From Pseudomonadota bacterium (GTDB lineage: Bacteria; Pseudomonadota; Alphaproteobacteria; Rhodobacterales; Rhodobacteraceae): a DNA stretch of 24,412 nucleotides. The stretch's first letter is position 1, and each line of letters opens with the position of its first letter. Below are positions 6,038 through 14,500 of the stretch, piece by piece. The position numbers and the translations under genes are program-made. Under the pieces are notes generated by a model, which was given only the letters and a program-made list of their open reading frames with translations, was not told where the DNA came from and searched no databases. The stretch lies in the NCBI GenBank assembly GCA_022573605.1, contig JACZTQ010000009.1, forward strand, positions 1 to 24,412. The letters are read 5' to 3'.

Positions 6038-7981
6038 ATGCCGCGCATTTTTCTGGTGTTTCTGAGCTCTCTTGTCCTGCTCAATCTTGTGCTCTCTCCG
6101 GCATTGGCGGACGAAAATGAAGATGCCGGGCGGCTCCTCGCGATTGCGACAGAGCTGTACAGCCAGGCAGAGACCGTTCCCGCCGGGGCGCGTTACGAGA
6201 TCTACCACCAGGTCAGGGAAAAGCTTGACACCATTTCGCTGATGTATCCGTCGAGCGATGCCGCCCAAATGATCGGACGGCGCGAGAATTTGGGCATAAT
6301 CGACCCTTTGGAGCTTGAGCGCCGACTGTCGCAATACGCCCCTCAAGGCGGCGGGCCAGAAGTTGCGATGGATGAAACACGCCCGTCGTTGCCGGTTCAG
6401 CGCCTGGTCGGCGCCGTCGGCGCATGCTATGACGCGCCTGCCGCACAGCCCGATGCCGGCGATGCATTCATCAGGCTGCACCTCCGGATTACGCCCGGCG
6501 GGAGCCTTGCAGAGAGCCCCGATCTCGTTGAGCCGAAACGTCCGGGTCGCGCCGAGCGGTCAATCTACCGGGCCGCGATCGATGCGATCGAGAACTGCAT
6601 ACCCTACGATATTGGGGGAGAAGCGACCGAGGCGGATCTGGTGTTCAGTTTCACCGGCATCGGCATCGCGGCGAGTCCGGAGGCGGCCGATTCCCTGGCC
6701 AGCAACGAAGTTGTCGCGCCAGAACCCCCCGAAACGGGGGGCCTCGATACCTCGCCGGTTCCGGCTGATGGCGAATCAGCGGATCTGCCCGTGGTGTCCG
6801 GCCCGGCAGAGGGAGAGGCGGCCTTGCCTGCGCCGGTAGCGGCGGAAACAGCTCCGCCGGCGGAGCTTGCCACGGCCGACGAGGCGGCTGCCGCCGTGCA
6901 ACCGCCAGAACCCGGGCAGGCCGACGCCGCCGATCTGCCTGAATCAGACGCTCCCGACGCCCCTTCGGCCGGGGAAATAGCCAGGGAAACAACGGATCAA
7001 ACGATCTTGGCGCTTGCTCCGGATGCCGCTCCGGACGAGGAGCCGGCATTGCTGGAGGCGCCCATTCCTGGCGGCGACAGCCCGCAGGAGACGTTCCCGC
7101 AATCGGGGCAGTCCGGCGGTCTTGGGGCCGAGATTATCGAGCAGCAGCCGCCGTCGCCGGCGGATTTGCTTACGGCCGCACTTCAAGCTTGCTATTTCAT
7201 TGCTCTGTCCGGGGAGGGCGCGGATGAGACCTTCGTAAGGTTGCGCGTGCGCATCCGGCCCGATGGATATCTGGAAGACCTGCCGGAACTGGTCGAGCCA
7301 AGGCGCGCCGGACGCGCCGAGCGCTCGATGTTCCGGGCGGCGGTGGAAGCGTTTGACGATTGCGCGCCCTTCATGCTTGGCGCGTTTCAGACCGATGCTT
7401 ACGTCACCTTCACGACCTCGACCGTTACCACGGAGATCGAGTCTCAGGTCGCCATCGCCGCGACGGATGACCCGGATTCCGATCCCGAAGAGCCCGGTGG
7501 CGCCACCGCCCCATCGGATCCTCCGCCGGAAGTTTTCCTTGAGCCCGAGCCGTACTATGAACCGGTATATGGTGCCGAGGCGGAAGCTCGCGAGCAGGCT
7601 CTGGCCTTGAACCGGAGCGATCGCCGCGAGATCCAGCGCCGGTTGACGCTGCTGGGTCTGAATACCAAAGGCGTCGACGGTATTTTCGGACCCGGCACAC
7701 GCGCCGCGATCTCGGCCTGGCAGGAGCGCAACGGGCTGCTCTCGACCGGGTTCATCGATGGCTACCAGCGCGAAACCCTGGCGCGGCAAACCGACCAAGC
7801 ATACGCCGAATGGAAGCGCAAGGCGGCCGAAAGGCGGCGCGCCTCGCCGGAGCCGGCGGGCGAGAGGCTCCGGGGCGGCCGATATATCGGGCGCGACGGT
7901 TGCCCGCGTTATGCCGATGGCAGGCGGGTCGCAAATCATAGCATGCGGTGCGACTTCAGGGGCGTGCTACAGCTCGATTAA
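6038..7981 (+). CDS. Exported protein with two TolA/TonB-C-like domains and a PG-binding domain
   Basis: A 647-residue protein with an N-terminal hydrophobic export segment (PRIFLVFLSSLVLLNLVLS, then PALADE). It has two copies of a TolA/TonB C-terminal-like domain, at about 123-205 (LHLRITPGGSLAESPDLVEP) and 376-460 (LRVRIRPDGYLEDLPELVEP). Each carries GRAERS followed by a helix and a Cys-containing segment. A 170-residue Ala/Pro/Glu-rich linker separates them. A PG_binding_1 domain lies at about 524-588 (RRLTLLGLNTKGVDGIFGP), and the tail is short and basic. ATG 6038 has AAAGGTGG seven bases upstream; a GTG at 6020 is in frame. TolA-type domains bind envelope partners, so an adaptor between murein and another envelope component is plausible, but this is inference. 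Confidence 0.7.
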   Translation: MPRIFLVFLSSLVLLNLVLSPALADENEDAGRLLAIATELYSQAETVPAGARYEIYHQVREKLDTISLMYPSSDAAQMIGRRENLGIIDPLELERRLSQYAPQGGGPEVAMDETRPSLPVQRLVGAVGACYDAPAAQPDAGDAFIRLHLRITPGGSLAESPDLVEPKRPGRAERSIYRAAIDAIENCIPYDIGGEATEADLVFSFTGIGIAASPEAADSLASNEVVAPEPPETGGLDTSPVPADGESADLPVVSGPAEGEAALPAPVAAETAPPAELATADEAAAAVQPPEPGQADAADLPESDAPDAPSAGEIARETTDQTILALAPDAAPDEEPALLEAPIPGGDSPQETFPQSGQSGGLGAEIIEQQPPSPADLLTAALQACYFIALSGEGADETFVRLRVRIRPDGYLEDLPELVEPRRAGRAERSMFRAAVEAFDDCAPFMLGAFQTDAYVTFTTSTVTTEIESQVAIAATDDPDSDPEEPGGATAPSDPPPEVFLEPEPYYEPVYGAEAEAREQALALNRSDRREIQRRLTLLGLNTKGVDGIFGPGTRAAISAWQERNGLLSTGFIDGYQRETLARQTDQAYAEWKRKAAERRRASPEPAGERLRGGRYIGRDGCPRYADGRRVANHSMRCDFRGVLQLD

Positions 7982-8080
7982 GTCGTAAATGGTAGACAGA
8001 AGAGCAAACTATTGCAATAATCATCTGCGATGAGGTGAATATAAACTTAATTATCTTCCGCTCTGAATTTCCCCACCAAG
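7982..8080. other. AT-rich gap between convergent genes
   Basis: These 99 bases are clearly richer in A and T than the surrounding DNA and separate two convergent genes. No strong hairpin with a T tract was found, so the terminators here are not identified. Confidence 0.4.
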
Positions 8081-9451
8081 CTAACGCGCTAAAATTACGA
8101 CGCACTCCTGAACAGAACTACTGCCGTATTTTGTTGTTCCTTTAAAAATCCCTTCTTCACTAAGCTGAATACCATACTCTTCTGGGAAACCGCTGGGAGC
8201 GCTAAGATAGATAAGCTTGAAGCTCATAGGATACGCCAGATTGTCTCCTGTAAACACAAAATGAGCCGGAGATGTCTCTTGCTTGCCATCTCTCGTTAAT
8301 CGAGTCAATGCGCCAGACATTCCCATCCCTGATCTTTTCAGAGATTTTGTGGAAACACTTATCGCAACTGTATTTGTGCAGTCAATAGAACCTGACCAAT
8401 CTGCGAGCAAGCTCTCGAAAAATGCATTTCGCTTGGCAACCCCTTCGTTCGTCATCGGCTTGATCCAGAGATTGTTGTCCGCGATCACCTCATTCCTGGC
8501 GATCAATATTTCATGCATCTTGATCAGCTCGTCGGCTGCGGCAATGCGCTCCTGCAAGGCTTTCTTCTTGGCCGCCAAGCCACTTTCGAGCGTTGCGAAA
8601 TCTTCAGCTTGCTGGGCAATCAGATCGGCGCGGGTGGTGGCGTGCGTGACCAACAGTTTCTCCAGCGTTTTCCGGTGCGTCGAGGCGAGTCTGTCGAACT
8701 CGTTCCGATGCTCGGCTTGCAGCCTCTCCCTCTCGTCCGTGAACGCAGCTTCGTGCGAGGCTTGCAACTTCGCGCGCGCGGCGGCGAGACTTTCGGTCTC
8801 GTCCTTGATCGCAGGATCGAACTCGGCTTTCAAAGTGCTCAGCTGGGCATCGTACGTCCGCCGCGCCTCGGCGAGCGCCTGCTCGTGCCGCAACTTGAGG
8901 GCCGCCATTGCGTCCGCATGCCGTTCCCTCAAGGCGCGCTGATCTTCCTCGATCGCGCGCTGGGTCGAGTTGACCGCGTCGGCGCGAATAAGGCTGAGCA
9001 CCCGCATCTGCTCTTCCGAGCCGAGCTCGATTACCGGATTGCGGAAGTAGTCGATGGGCGTGCCAAGGTCGGTGACGGAGTTTTCCAGATTGGTGATGCC
9101 CGACCACTCGCCGGCGCGATAGGAAAGGTCCATCGTGCCATAAAGCGTGCGCGTTACCTCGGCCTCGAAGGTCCTGACAATAATTTCGAACGGGCCGACC
9201 TCTTCGCCGGTGGTGACGAACAGATCCTTCTTCGGGCCGACATCAGCCTCAAACCGCAGCAAAGCTCTCGGTGCGATCGGGTAGCCAAGCTTGGCGGTAG
9301 ATATGATCCGGAAATCAGTGACGCTCCAGAAACCCGGCACCCGCTCGATCACGCGTGTCTGGAGATCGTCCGGTCGCGGAAGTTCCTGCGCGGCGGCGGT
9401 CAGGCAAGTCGATATGGTCAGCACAACCGCCGTCGAAATCACTTTTCTCAT
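8081..9451 (-). CDS. Exported coiled-coil protein of unknown function
   Basis: A 456-residue protein with a signal peptide (MRKVISTAVVLTISTCLTA, cleaved near AAAQE). Three parts can be seen. Residues 25-145 form a compact, probably beta-rich domain (GFWSVTDFRIISTAKLGYP). A long charged coiled coil (about 145-320) is rich in Ala, Glu, Arg and His, with heptad-like stretches such as RHADAMAALKLRHEQALAEA. A C-terminal domain (about 330-456) contains two cysteines. I do not recognise a named family. The start at 9451 is supported by AGGGG just upstream. It converges on the TolA-like gene and may belong with the other exported proteins, but it is separately transcribed. Confidence 0.7.
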   Translation of the reverse strand: MRKVISTAVVLTISTCLTAAAQELPRPDDLQTRVIERVPGFWSVTDFRIISTAKLGYPIAPRALLRFEADVGPKKDLFVTTGEEVGPFEIIVRTFEAEVTRTLYGTMDLSYRAGEWSGITNLENSVTDLGTPIDYFRNPVIELGSEEQMRVLSLIRADAVNSTQRAIEEDQRALRERHADAMAALKLRHEQALAEARRTYDAQLSTLKAEFDPAIKDETESLAAARAKLQASHEAAFTDERERLQAEHRNEFDRLASTHRKTLEKLLVTHATTRADLIAQQAEDFATLESGLAAKKKALQERIAAADELIKMHEILIARNEVIADNNLWIKPMTNEGVAKRNAFFESLLADWSGSIDCTNTVAISVSTKSLKRSGMGMSGALTRLTRDGKQETSPAHFVFTGDNLAYPMSFKLIYLSAPSGFPEEYGIQLSEEGIFKGTTKYGSSSVQECVVILAR

Positions 9452-9592
9452 GATGCCCCTCGAAGCTATCCGACTCTAAGCAGGTCAGATGTTAGCGGTT
9501 GGTTTATCGATTGGCGACTCGAAAGTTTCAATCATCGATCGCCAATGGGAGGGGCGCCCTGCCACCGCCCGCCCATCGGAGTGACTAGGGGA

Positions 9593-9660
9593 GGGGCTTT
9601 AAGCCCCGGTAAGCGCTGCGGTATCCCCTCTCCCTGAAAGGGGGAGGGTCGGGGTGGGGG
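9593..9660. repeat. REP-like palindromic repeats
   Basis: The gap between the coiled-coil gene and the crotonase gene holds GGGGCTT (9593-9599 region) facing AAGCCCC, a near-perfect 15-base palindrome. A G/C-rich imperfect hairpin follows at 9625-9660: CCCTCTCCC, a short loop, GGGGGAGGG, then TCGGGGTGGGGG. The second unit recurs in inverted form at 24341-24379. Such elements are common between genes in Alphaproteobacteria and are non-coding. Confidence 0.6.
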
Positions 9661-9698
9661 TCTGCGGCGGAAGGGGTCAGGCGCGACGGGCGTTGGCA

Positions 9699-10469
9699 TC
9701 AGCCCCAATTCGGCGCGCGTTTCGCGCGATACGCGGTCATGGCCTCTGCAAAGTCCTTCGATCCGAAAGCCTGCTCTTGCAATTCCATGTAGCGCTCCAG
9801 GAAGGCCTCGTAGCCGAGATCGAAGCATTCCCTCAGTGCCTGCTTCGACAGCCTGCAACCTTCCGAGTTGACCGCCATGTAGTTCTCGATCAGGGCCTCG
9901 AATTCCGGAACCATGTCGGCCGCGGACACCAGGTGGTCGACCAGTCCGATTTCCAGCGCCTCGGCGCCGGTCACGGAATCGCCCGAAAGGATCATCCGCT
10001 TGGCCCGTCCAAGTCCAATGAAGCGGGCGAGACGAAAGGTGCCGAGTCCCGGGATCAGGCCTTCCTTGATCGCCGGCACCGCCAGGCTGGCGTCAGTGGT
10101 CGCGACCCGGATGTCGCAGGCCAGCGCCAGTTGCAAGCCACCGCCGATGGCATGACCGTGGATCAAGCAGAGCACCAGCTTGTCCATCGTCTCGAAGCAA
10201 CGCAGCGCGTCCTCCCAAATGCGGAAATAACGCATGTCGACGTGACCCGCGGCCAATGCCTTGAGATCCATACCGGTGCAGAACGCGCGCCCCGCCCCGC
10301 GGATCGCAATCAGGCGAAGCTCCGGATCGGCGCCAAGCGCGCGGGCCGCCGCCTCAACCTCGATGGCCGCCGCCTGGTGGACGGCGTTGAGGATGTCGGG
10401 ACGATTCAAGATCAGGTGCGCGACCTTGCCAGCCCTTTCAATGCGCAGGTGCCGGTACCGAGTTTCCAT
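9699..10469 (-). CDS. Enoyl-CoA hydratase/isomerase (crotonase) family protein
   Basis: A 256-residue protein, normal length for the family. The oxyanion-hole segments are present: RGAGRAFCTGMDLKAL (57-72) and GHAIGGGLQLALACD (105-119), as are IPGLGTFRLARFIG and SGDSVTGAEALEIGLVDHLV. In mitochondrial-type hydratases the two catalytic glutamates lie in GGGCE and PE; here these positions are Gln113 and Ala133 (VPAIKEG). Water addition by the usual mechanism is therefore doubtful, and isomerase, hydrolase or other crotonase activity is as likely. The start at 10469 was chosen over the upstream start at 10628 because it gives a standard N-terminus (METRYRHLRIERAGKVAHLI) and has GGAG about seven bases ahead. 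Confidence 0.85.
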   Translation of the reverse strand: METRYRHLRIERAGKVAHLILNRPDILNAVHQAAAIEVEAAARALGADPELRLIAIRGAGRAFCTGMDLKALAAGHVDMRYFRIWEDALRCFETMDKLVLCLIHGHAIGGGLQLALACDIRVATTDASLAVPAIKEGLIPGLGTFRLARFIGLGRAKRMILSGDSVTGAEALEIGLVDHLVSAADMVPEFEALIENYMAVNSEGCRLSKQALRECFDLGYEAFLERYMELQEQAFGSKDFAEAMTAYRAKRAPNWG

Positions 10470-10745
10470 CAATTGCTCCAGGTCGTCCCCGCGAAGGCCA
10501 CCGCGATCGATGTCATGGTTGAATCCGGCGTTCCCCGGATGACCACCGGTCCCGGCCAGCAGAGTAGCCAGTTCGGCTCTCGGTGGCAATTCGGGGGTCG
10601 ATGCGCATAGGTGGAACACTCCGTCCACCGTCAGGACCGGTCGGTTTCACCCTACCCGCGCGTCGGCGGCCGGCGGGTGATTTCAGTGATCCTTGGTATA
10701 ACCTCCGGTCTGGCGGCCCGCGGCGCGATTGGCTAAGATGCCGCC
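10470..10745. other. Intergenic region between divergent genes
   Basis: This 276-base stretch separates the crotonase gene from the small plus-strand gene. The crotonase frame stays open to 10628 but lacks family similarity there. Promoters for both genes should lie here, but I could not pick out a convincing pair of boxes. Confidence 0.35.
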
Positions 10746-10943
10746 ATGTCCTTCTTCCTGCGCCATATCGCCCGCTACGCGGCCCAGAAACTGGCCTCCG
10801 ATCCACGGGCGAAGGAGAAGCTGGTCAAGGCCGCGCGCGCCGTCGCCGGCGAGGCCAAACAGATCGCCGGTGAGCAAGACCGGGCCCGGGCCGCCGGGCG
10901 CGCCCTGCGTCGCGCCATCAACAGGTTGCAGGGCGGCCGATAG
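10746..10943 (+). CDS. Small conserved basic/amphipathic protein (65 residues)
   Basis: A 65-residue protein, MSFFLRHIARYAAQKLASDP followed by a highly charged Ala/Arg/Lys helix (KEKLVKAARAVAGEAKQIAG) and RALRRAINRLQGGR. Proteins of this type occur, as I recall, as uncharacterised short proteins in Rhodospirillales; no function is known to me. It has no signal peptide and is probably largely helical. The ATG at 10746 lacks a strong Shine-Dalgarno sequence. It converges with trpS, ending about 95 bases before the trpS stop codon. Confidence 0.6.
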   Translation: MSFFLRHIARYAAQKLASDPRAKEKLVKAARAVAGEAKQIAGEQDRARAAGRALRRAINRLQGGR

Positions 10944-11037
10944 ACTGCCGGCGACGACCGGCGGCGAGGCCGGCGCGTGTGCTGTCGTGACGCCAGGCGG
11001 AAGCGCCCCGATGCGCGAACCCGCGGCCGCCGGCGCC

Positions 11038-12069
11038 TCACCCCCGCGAGCGCAGCAGCCCGACCCGGGCGTAGGTCTCGGCCAGGATCGGCTCGGCCAG
11101 CGCCGCGGCGCGCTCGGCGCCGTCGCCGAGCACCCGGTCGATCTCGGCCGGGTCGGCCATCAGGCGTCTGATCTCGGCGCTGATCGGGGTCAGGTGGCTG
11201 ACCGCCAGCTCGGCCAGCGCCGGTTTGAAGACCCCGAAACCCTGGCCGGCGAACTCCGCCACCACCGCCTCGGCGCTGGTGCCGGCCAGGGCGGCGTAGA
11301 TGCCGACCAGGTTGGCCGCCTCGGGCCGCCCCTCCAGCCCCTCGACGGTCTCCGGCAGCGGCTCGGGGTCGGTGCGGGCCTTGCGGATCTTGTTGGCGAT
11401 GGTATCGGCGTCGTCGGTCAGGTTGATCCGGCTCAGGTCCGAGGGATCGGACTTCGACATTTTCTTGCTGCCGTCGCGCAGGCTCATCACCCGGGGCGCC
11501 GGGCCGCCGATCAGGGGCTCGGGCAGGGGGAAGAAATCCGGGGCATCGAAGTCGTTGTTGAACTTCGCGGCGATGTCGCGGGCCAGCTCCAGATGCTGCT
11601 TCTGGTCCTCGCCCACCGGTACATGGGTGGCGCGGTAGGCCAGGATGTCGGCGGCCATCAGGGCGGGGTAGATGTAGAGTCCGGCCGATGAGTTCTCGCG
11701 GTTCTTGCCCGCCTTTTCCTTGAACTGGGTCATCCGGGTCAGCCAGCCCAGCCGCACCACGCAGTTGAATATCCAGGCCAGTTCGGAATGCGCCGGCACC
11801 TGGGACTGGTTGAACAGGATCGAGCGTTTCGGATCGAGGCCGCAGGCGAGGAACGCCGCCGTCACCTGGCGGGTGGCGTCGGTCAGCGCCGCCGGGTCCT
11901 GCCAGACCGTGATCGCGTGCAGGTCGACGACGCAGTAGATCGTCTCCATGGCGCCGTCCTGCAACTCGACGAAGCGCCGGATCGCGCCGAGATAGTTGCC
12001 CAGGGTCAACTGCCCCGAGGGCTGGACCCCGGAGAAAACGCGCGGAGTATGGGTGCGGGCTTGGTTCAT
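11038..12069 (-). CDS. trpS: Tryptophanyl-tRNA synthetase
   Basis: A 343-residue class I aminoacyl-tRNA synthetase that charges tRNA-Trp in the cytoplasm. The HIGH-equivalent motif is PSGQLTLGNYLG (17-28), and KMSKS is intact at 202-206. Family landmarks such as DLHAIT, GLYIYPALMAADILAY and VPVGEDQKQHLELARDIA are all present. Length matches bacterial TrpRS (about 330-350). The start MNQARTHTPRVFSGVQPSGQ fits the family. In many alphaproteobacteria trpS lies directly beside murJ; here the two are separated by a rhomboid gene on the other strand. Confidence 0.96.
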   Translation of the reverse strand: MNQARTHTPRVFSGVQPSGQLTLGNYLGAIRRFVELQDGAMETIYCVVDLHAITVWQDPAALTDATRQVTAAFLACGLDPKRSILFNQSQVPAHSELAWIFNCVVRLGWLTRMTQFKEKAGKNRENSSAGLYIYPALMAADILAYRATHVPVGEDQKQHLELARDIAAKFNNDFDAPDFFPLPEPLIGGPAPRVMSLRDGSKKMSKSDPSDLSRINLTDDADTIANKIRKARTDPEPLPETVEGLEGRPEAANLVGIYAALAGTSAEAVVAEFAGQGFGVFKPALAELAVSHLTPISAEIRRLMADPAEIDRVLGDGAERAAALAEPILAETYARVGLLRSRG

Positions 12070-12195
12070 GGACGGTCTCTCTCGCCGCGGCCGATTTCAG
12101 CGGCCTTCTATGGTCCCCGGCCTCGTTGACGTCAAGGGAGGCCGCGTCGAGGCAAGCCATGGCGCGCGGCGCGGCGAGGCGCTAGAAGGCCGGGC

Positions 12196-12858
12196 ATGAG
12201 CATCACCGAAACCTCCCGCCCGCGCGACGCCGTGCATCCGGCCCTGTGGACCATGGTCGCGGTGATGATCGGCTTCGAGGTGCTGTTTTCGGCCGCCGAT
12301 GCCGGGCTGGTGCCCGAGATCCTGGGCCGCTGGCCGGTCTATCTGCGCCTCGCCTTCTTCGATCTGGTGTTCGAATACGCCCGGGCCGGCAATGGCGTCG
12401 AGCCACAGCTCGTCTGGTCGTTCTTGACCCATGCCTTCCTGCATGGCGGCTGGCTGCATCTGGCGATGAACGGCGCCGCCTTTCTGGGCCTTGGGCACGC
12501 ACTGGTGCGGGCGATCGGGATCGGGCGGTTCCTGGTTGTCTTCGCAATCACCGCCATCGCGGGTGCTCTGACCTTCGGGCTGGTCGCCCAAACCAACGGC
12601 CCGGTGGTCGGGGCTTCGGGGGCGATCTTCGGCATGTTCGCGGTCCTCACCGCCTGGCAGGAGCGCGCTTTACGCCTTATGGGGCGCAGCCGGTCGATGA
12701 TCTGGCGGCGGATCGCCGGGCTGGTGGCGCTGAACGTCGCCCTGGCCTTCGGGCTCGGCGGCTTGCTGGCCTGGCAGGCGCATCTCGGCGGCTGGGTCGC
12801 GGGCTGGCTGCTGGCGGGCCTGTTCCGGCCCCGGCACGGGCCGATGCGGGCGTTTTGA
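12196..12858 (+). CDS. Rhomboid-family intramembrane serine protease
   Basis: A 220-residue polytopic membrane protein. Rhomboid signatures are complete: HAFLHGGWLHLAMNG supplies the HxxxN element (His88, Asn92), GASGAIFG supplies the catalytic Ser141, and AWQAHLGGWVAG supplies His196. About six hydrophobic segments are visible, as in the basic rhomboid core, and there is no large extra domain. It should cleave transmembrane substrates in the inner membrane; no substrate can be inferred from context. AGAAGG about seven bases upstream of the ATG supports the start. It sits on the opposite strand between trpS and murJ. Confidence 0.9.
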   Translation: MSITETSRPRDAVHPALWTMVAVMIGFEVLFSAADAGLVPEILGRWPVYLRLAFFDLVFEYARAGNGVEPQLVWSFLTHAFLHGGWLHLAMNGAAFLGLGHALVRAIGIGRFLVVFAITAIAGALTFGLVAQTNGPVVGASGAIFGMFAVLTAWQERALRLMGRSRSMIWRRIAGLVALNVALAFGLGGLLAWQAHLGGWVAGWLLAGLFRPRHGPMRAF

Positions 12859-12865
12859 CGAACGC

Positions 12866-12936
12866 GGCGGACAATCATGTCCGCCCTACCAGGCAGCGCG
12901 GCGCCGCACGGGTTGGGTGGACATGATTGTCCACCC
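12866..12936. repeat. Pair of inverted hairpins between convergent genes
   Basis: Two hairpins lie between the rhomboid and murJ stop codons. The first is GGCGGAC (12866-12872) with GTCCGCC (12879-12885). The second is GGGTGGACA (12915-12923) with TGTCCACCC (12928-12936). The cores GGACAATCATGTCC and GGACATGATTGTCC are exact reverse complements, so the two units are mirror copies, as in paired REP elements. The position suggests bidirectional termination, but neither is followed by a T tract. Confidence 0.6.
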
Positions 12937-12943
12937 GTCTGCT

Positions 12944-14500
12944 CTAGCCGCGCGACATCGCTTCGCGGACCTCCGACGGCCGGAACGCCCCCAGCGCCGC
13001 CGCCGCCGCCGCGTAAGCCACCGCCCCGGCGACCACGATCAGCGCCAGTCCGGCCGTGCGCCAGTCCGGCAGCAGCGCCGCCTGCGCCTCGGCCAGCCCC
13101 AGCACCAGCGCGCCCATCGCCAGCGAGGCGGCGAGGATGCGCGGCCAGCGCGCCGCCAGCCGGGCGTCGATGGCAACCTCGCCGCCGAGCCCCCGCGTGG
13201 CGCGCCACAGCAGCACCAGGTTGACCCAGCCCGCAACCGTGGTGCCGACGGCGGCGGCCAGATACCCTGCAAACGGTGCGCCACCAACCGCAATGACCAC
13301 GTTCACCACCATCGAGACCAGCGCGCAGCGCAACGGCGTTCGGGTGTCCTCGCGGGCGAAGAAGGCCGGTTGCAGCACCTTCTGCAACACGAAGGCGGGC
13401 AGACCGAAGGCGTAGATCGCCAGCGCCGCCGCCGTGGCTGCGGTGTCCGAGGCGGTAAACGCGCCGTGCTCGAACAGCACCGCCGTGACCAGCCCGGGCA
13501 GCACGATCAGCGCCACCGTGGCCGGCAGGGTCAGCATCAGGCAGAACTCCGCCGCCCGGTTCATCGCCCGGCCCGCGCCGATCGCGTCGCCCGCCCGCAC
13601 CCGGCGCGACAGTTCCGGCAGCAGCACCACGCCGATCGCCACCCCGACCACCCCGAGCGGCAACTGGTAGAGCCGGTCGGCATACCAGAGCCAGCTCACG
13701 GCGCCGTCGAAATAGCTCGCCACCTGGGTGCCGACCAGCAGGTTGATCTGCATCACCCCACCCGCCAGCGCCGCCGGAACACCCAGCGTCACCAGGCGCT
13801 TCACATCCGGGGTGAGGCGCGGCAGCCGCAGTTTCAGTGACATCCCCGCTCGCCGCGCCGCCCAGACCACCAGGCCAAGCTGGGCGATCCCGGCCACGAA
13901 CACCGCCCAGCTCAACGCCGGGCCGACGTCCCAGCCCATCCCTGCCGCCAGCGCCATGGCGCCGATCAGGATCAGGTTCAACAGCACCGGCGCCGCCGCC
14001 GCCGCCGAGAACCGGCCGAACGAGTTCAGGATGCCCGAGAACAGCGCCGCCAGCGAGATGAAGACGATATAGGGGAACACCACCCGCGAGAACGCCACCG
14101 CCAGGTCGAACCTCCCCCCATCCCCGGCGCCGTCGAAGCCGCTGGCCAGCGCCAGCACGAACCAGGGCATCGCCAGTTGGGCCACCACGGTGAGCGCGAT
14201 CAGCGCCGTCAGCAGCACCGCCATCGCCTCCTCGGCGAAGCGCTTTGCGTCAGCCGCGCCGTCGCCCTCCAGCTTCTTGGCGAACAGCGGCACGAAGGCC
14301 ATGTTGAAGGCGCCCTCGGCGAACAGGCGGCGGAACATGTTGGGCAGCCGGAAGGCGACGAAGAACGCCTCCGCCACCGGCCCGGCGCCGAGCAGGGCGG
14401 CGATCATGATGTCGCGCCCGAACCCCAGCACCCGGCTGGCCAGGGTCCAGCCGCCGACGGTGGCGAAGCCGCGCAGCAGCCGGATCGGCGAGGGGCTCAT
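12944..14500 (-). CDS. murJ: Lipid II flippase MurJ
   Basis: A 518-residue membrane protein of the MOP/MVF superfamily that moves lipid II across the inner membrane for peptidoglycan synthesis. The N-terminus GFATVGGWTLASRVLGFGRD and the segments AFFVAFRLPNMFRRLFAEGA and FNMAFVPLFAKKLEGDG are hallmark MurJ sequences. Many hydrophobic segments follow, consistent with 14 transmembrane helices, and the length is typical. The start codon overlaps the glnD stop as ATGA (14497-14500), which indicates translational coupling. The order glnD-murJ is widely conserved in Alphaproteobacteria. Confidence 0.96.
   Translation of the reverse strand: MSPSPIRLLRGFATVGGWTLASRVLGFGRDIMIAALLGAGPVAEAFFVAFRLPNMFRRLFAEGAFNMAFVPLFAKKLEGDGAADAKRFAEEAMAVLLTALIALTVVAQLAMPWFVLALASGFDGAGDGGRFDLAVAFSRVVFPYIVFISLAALFSGILNSFGRFSAAAAAPVLLNLILIGAMALAAGMGWDVGPALSWAVFVAGIAQLGLVVWAARRAGMSLKLRLPRLTPDVKRLVTLGVPAALAGGVMQINLLVGTQVASYFDGAVSWLWYADRLYQLPLGVVGVAIGVVLLPELSRRVRAGDAIGAGRAMNRAAEFCLMLTLPATVALIVLPGLVTAVLFEHGAFTASDTAATAAALAIYAFGLPAFVLQKVLQPAFFAREDTRTPLRCALVSMVVNVVIAVGGAPFAGYLAAAVGTTVAGWVNLVLLWRATRGLGGEVAIDARLAARWPRILAASLAMGALVLGLAEAQAALLPDWRTAGLALIVVAGAVAYAAAAAALGAFRPSEVREAMSRG

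Noticed and set aside
10775..12160. 461-codon minus-strand frame overlapping trpS and the small 65-residue gene
   Set aside because: It is out of frame with trpS, which has intact signature motifs; the composition is Arg/Gly/Pro-rich, typical of a shadow frame.
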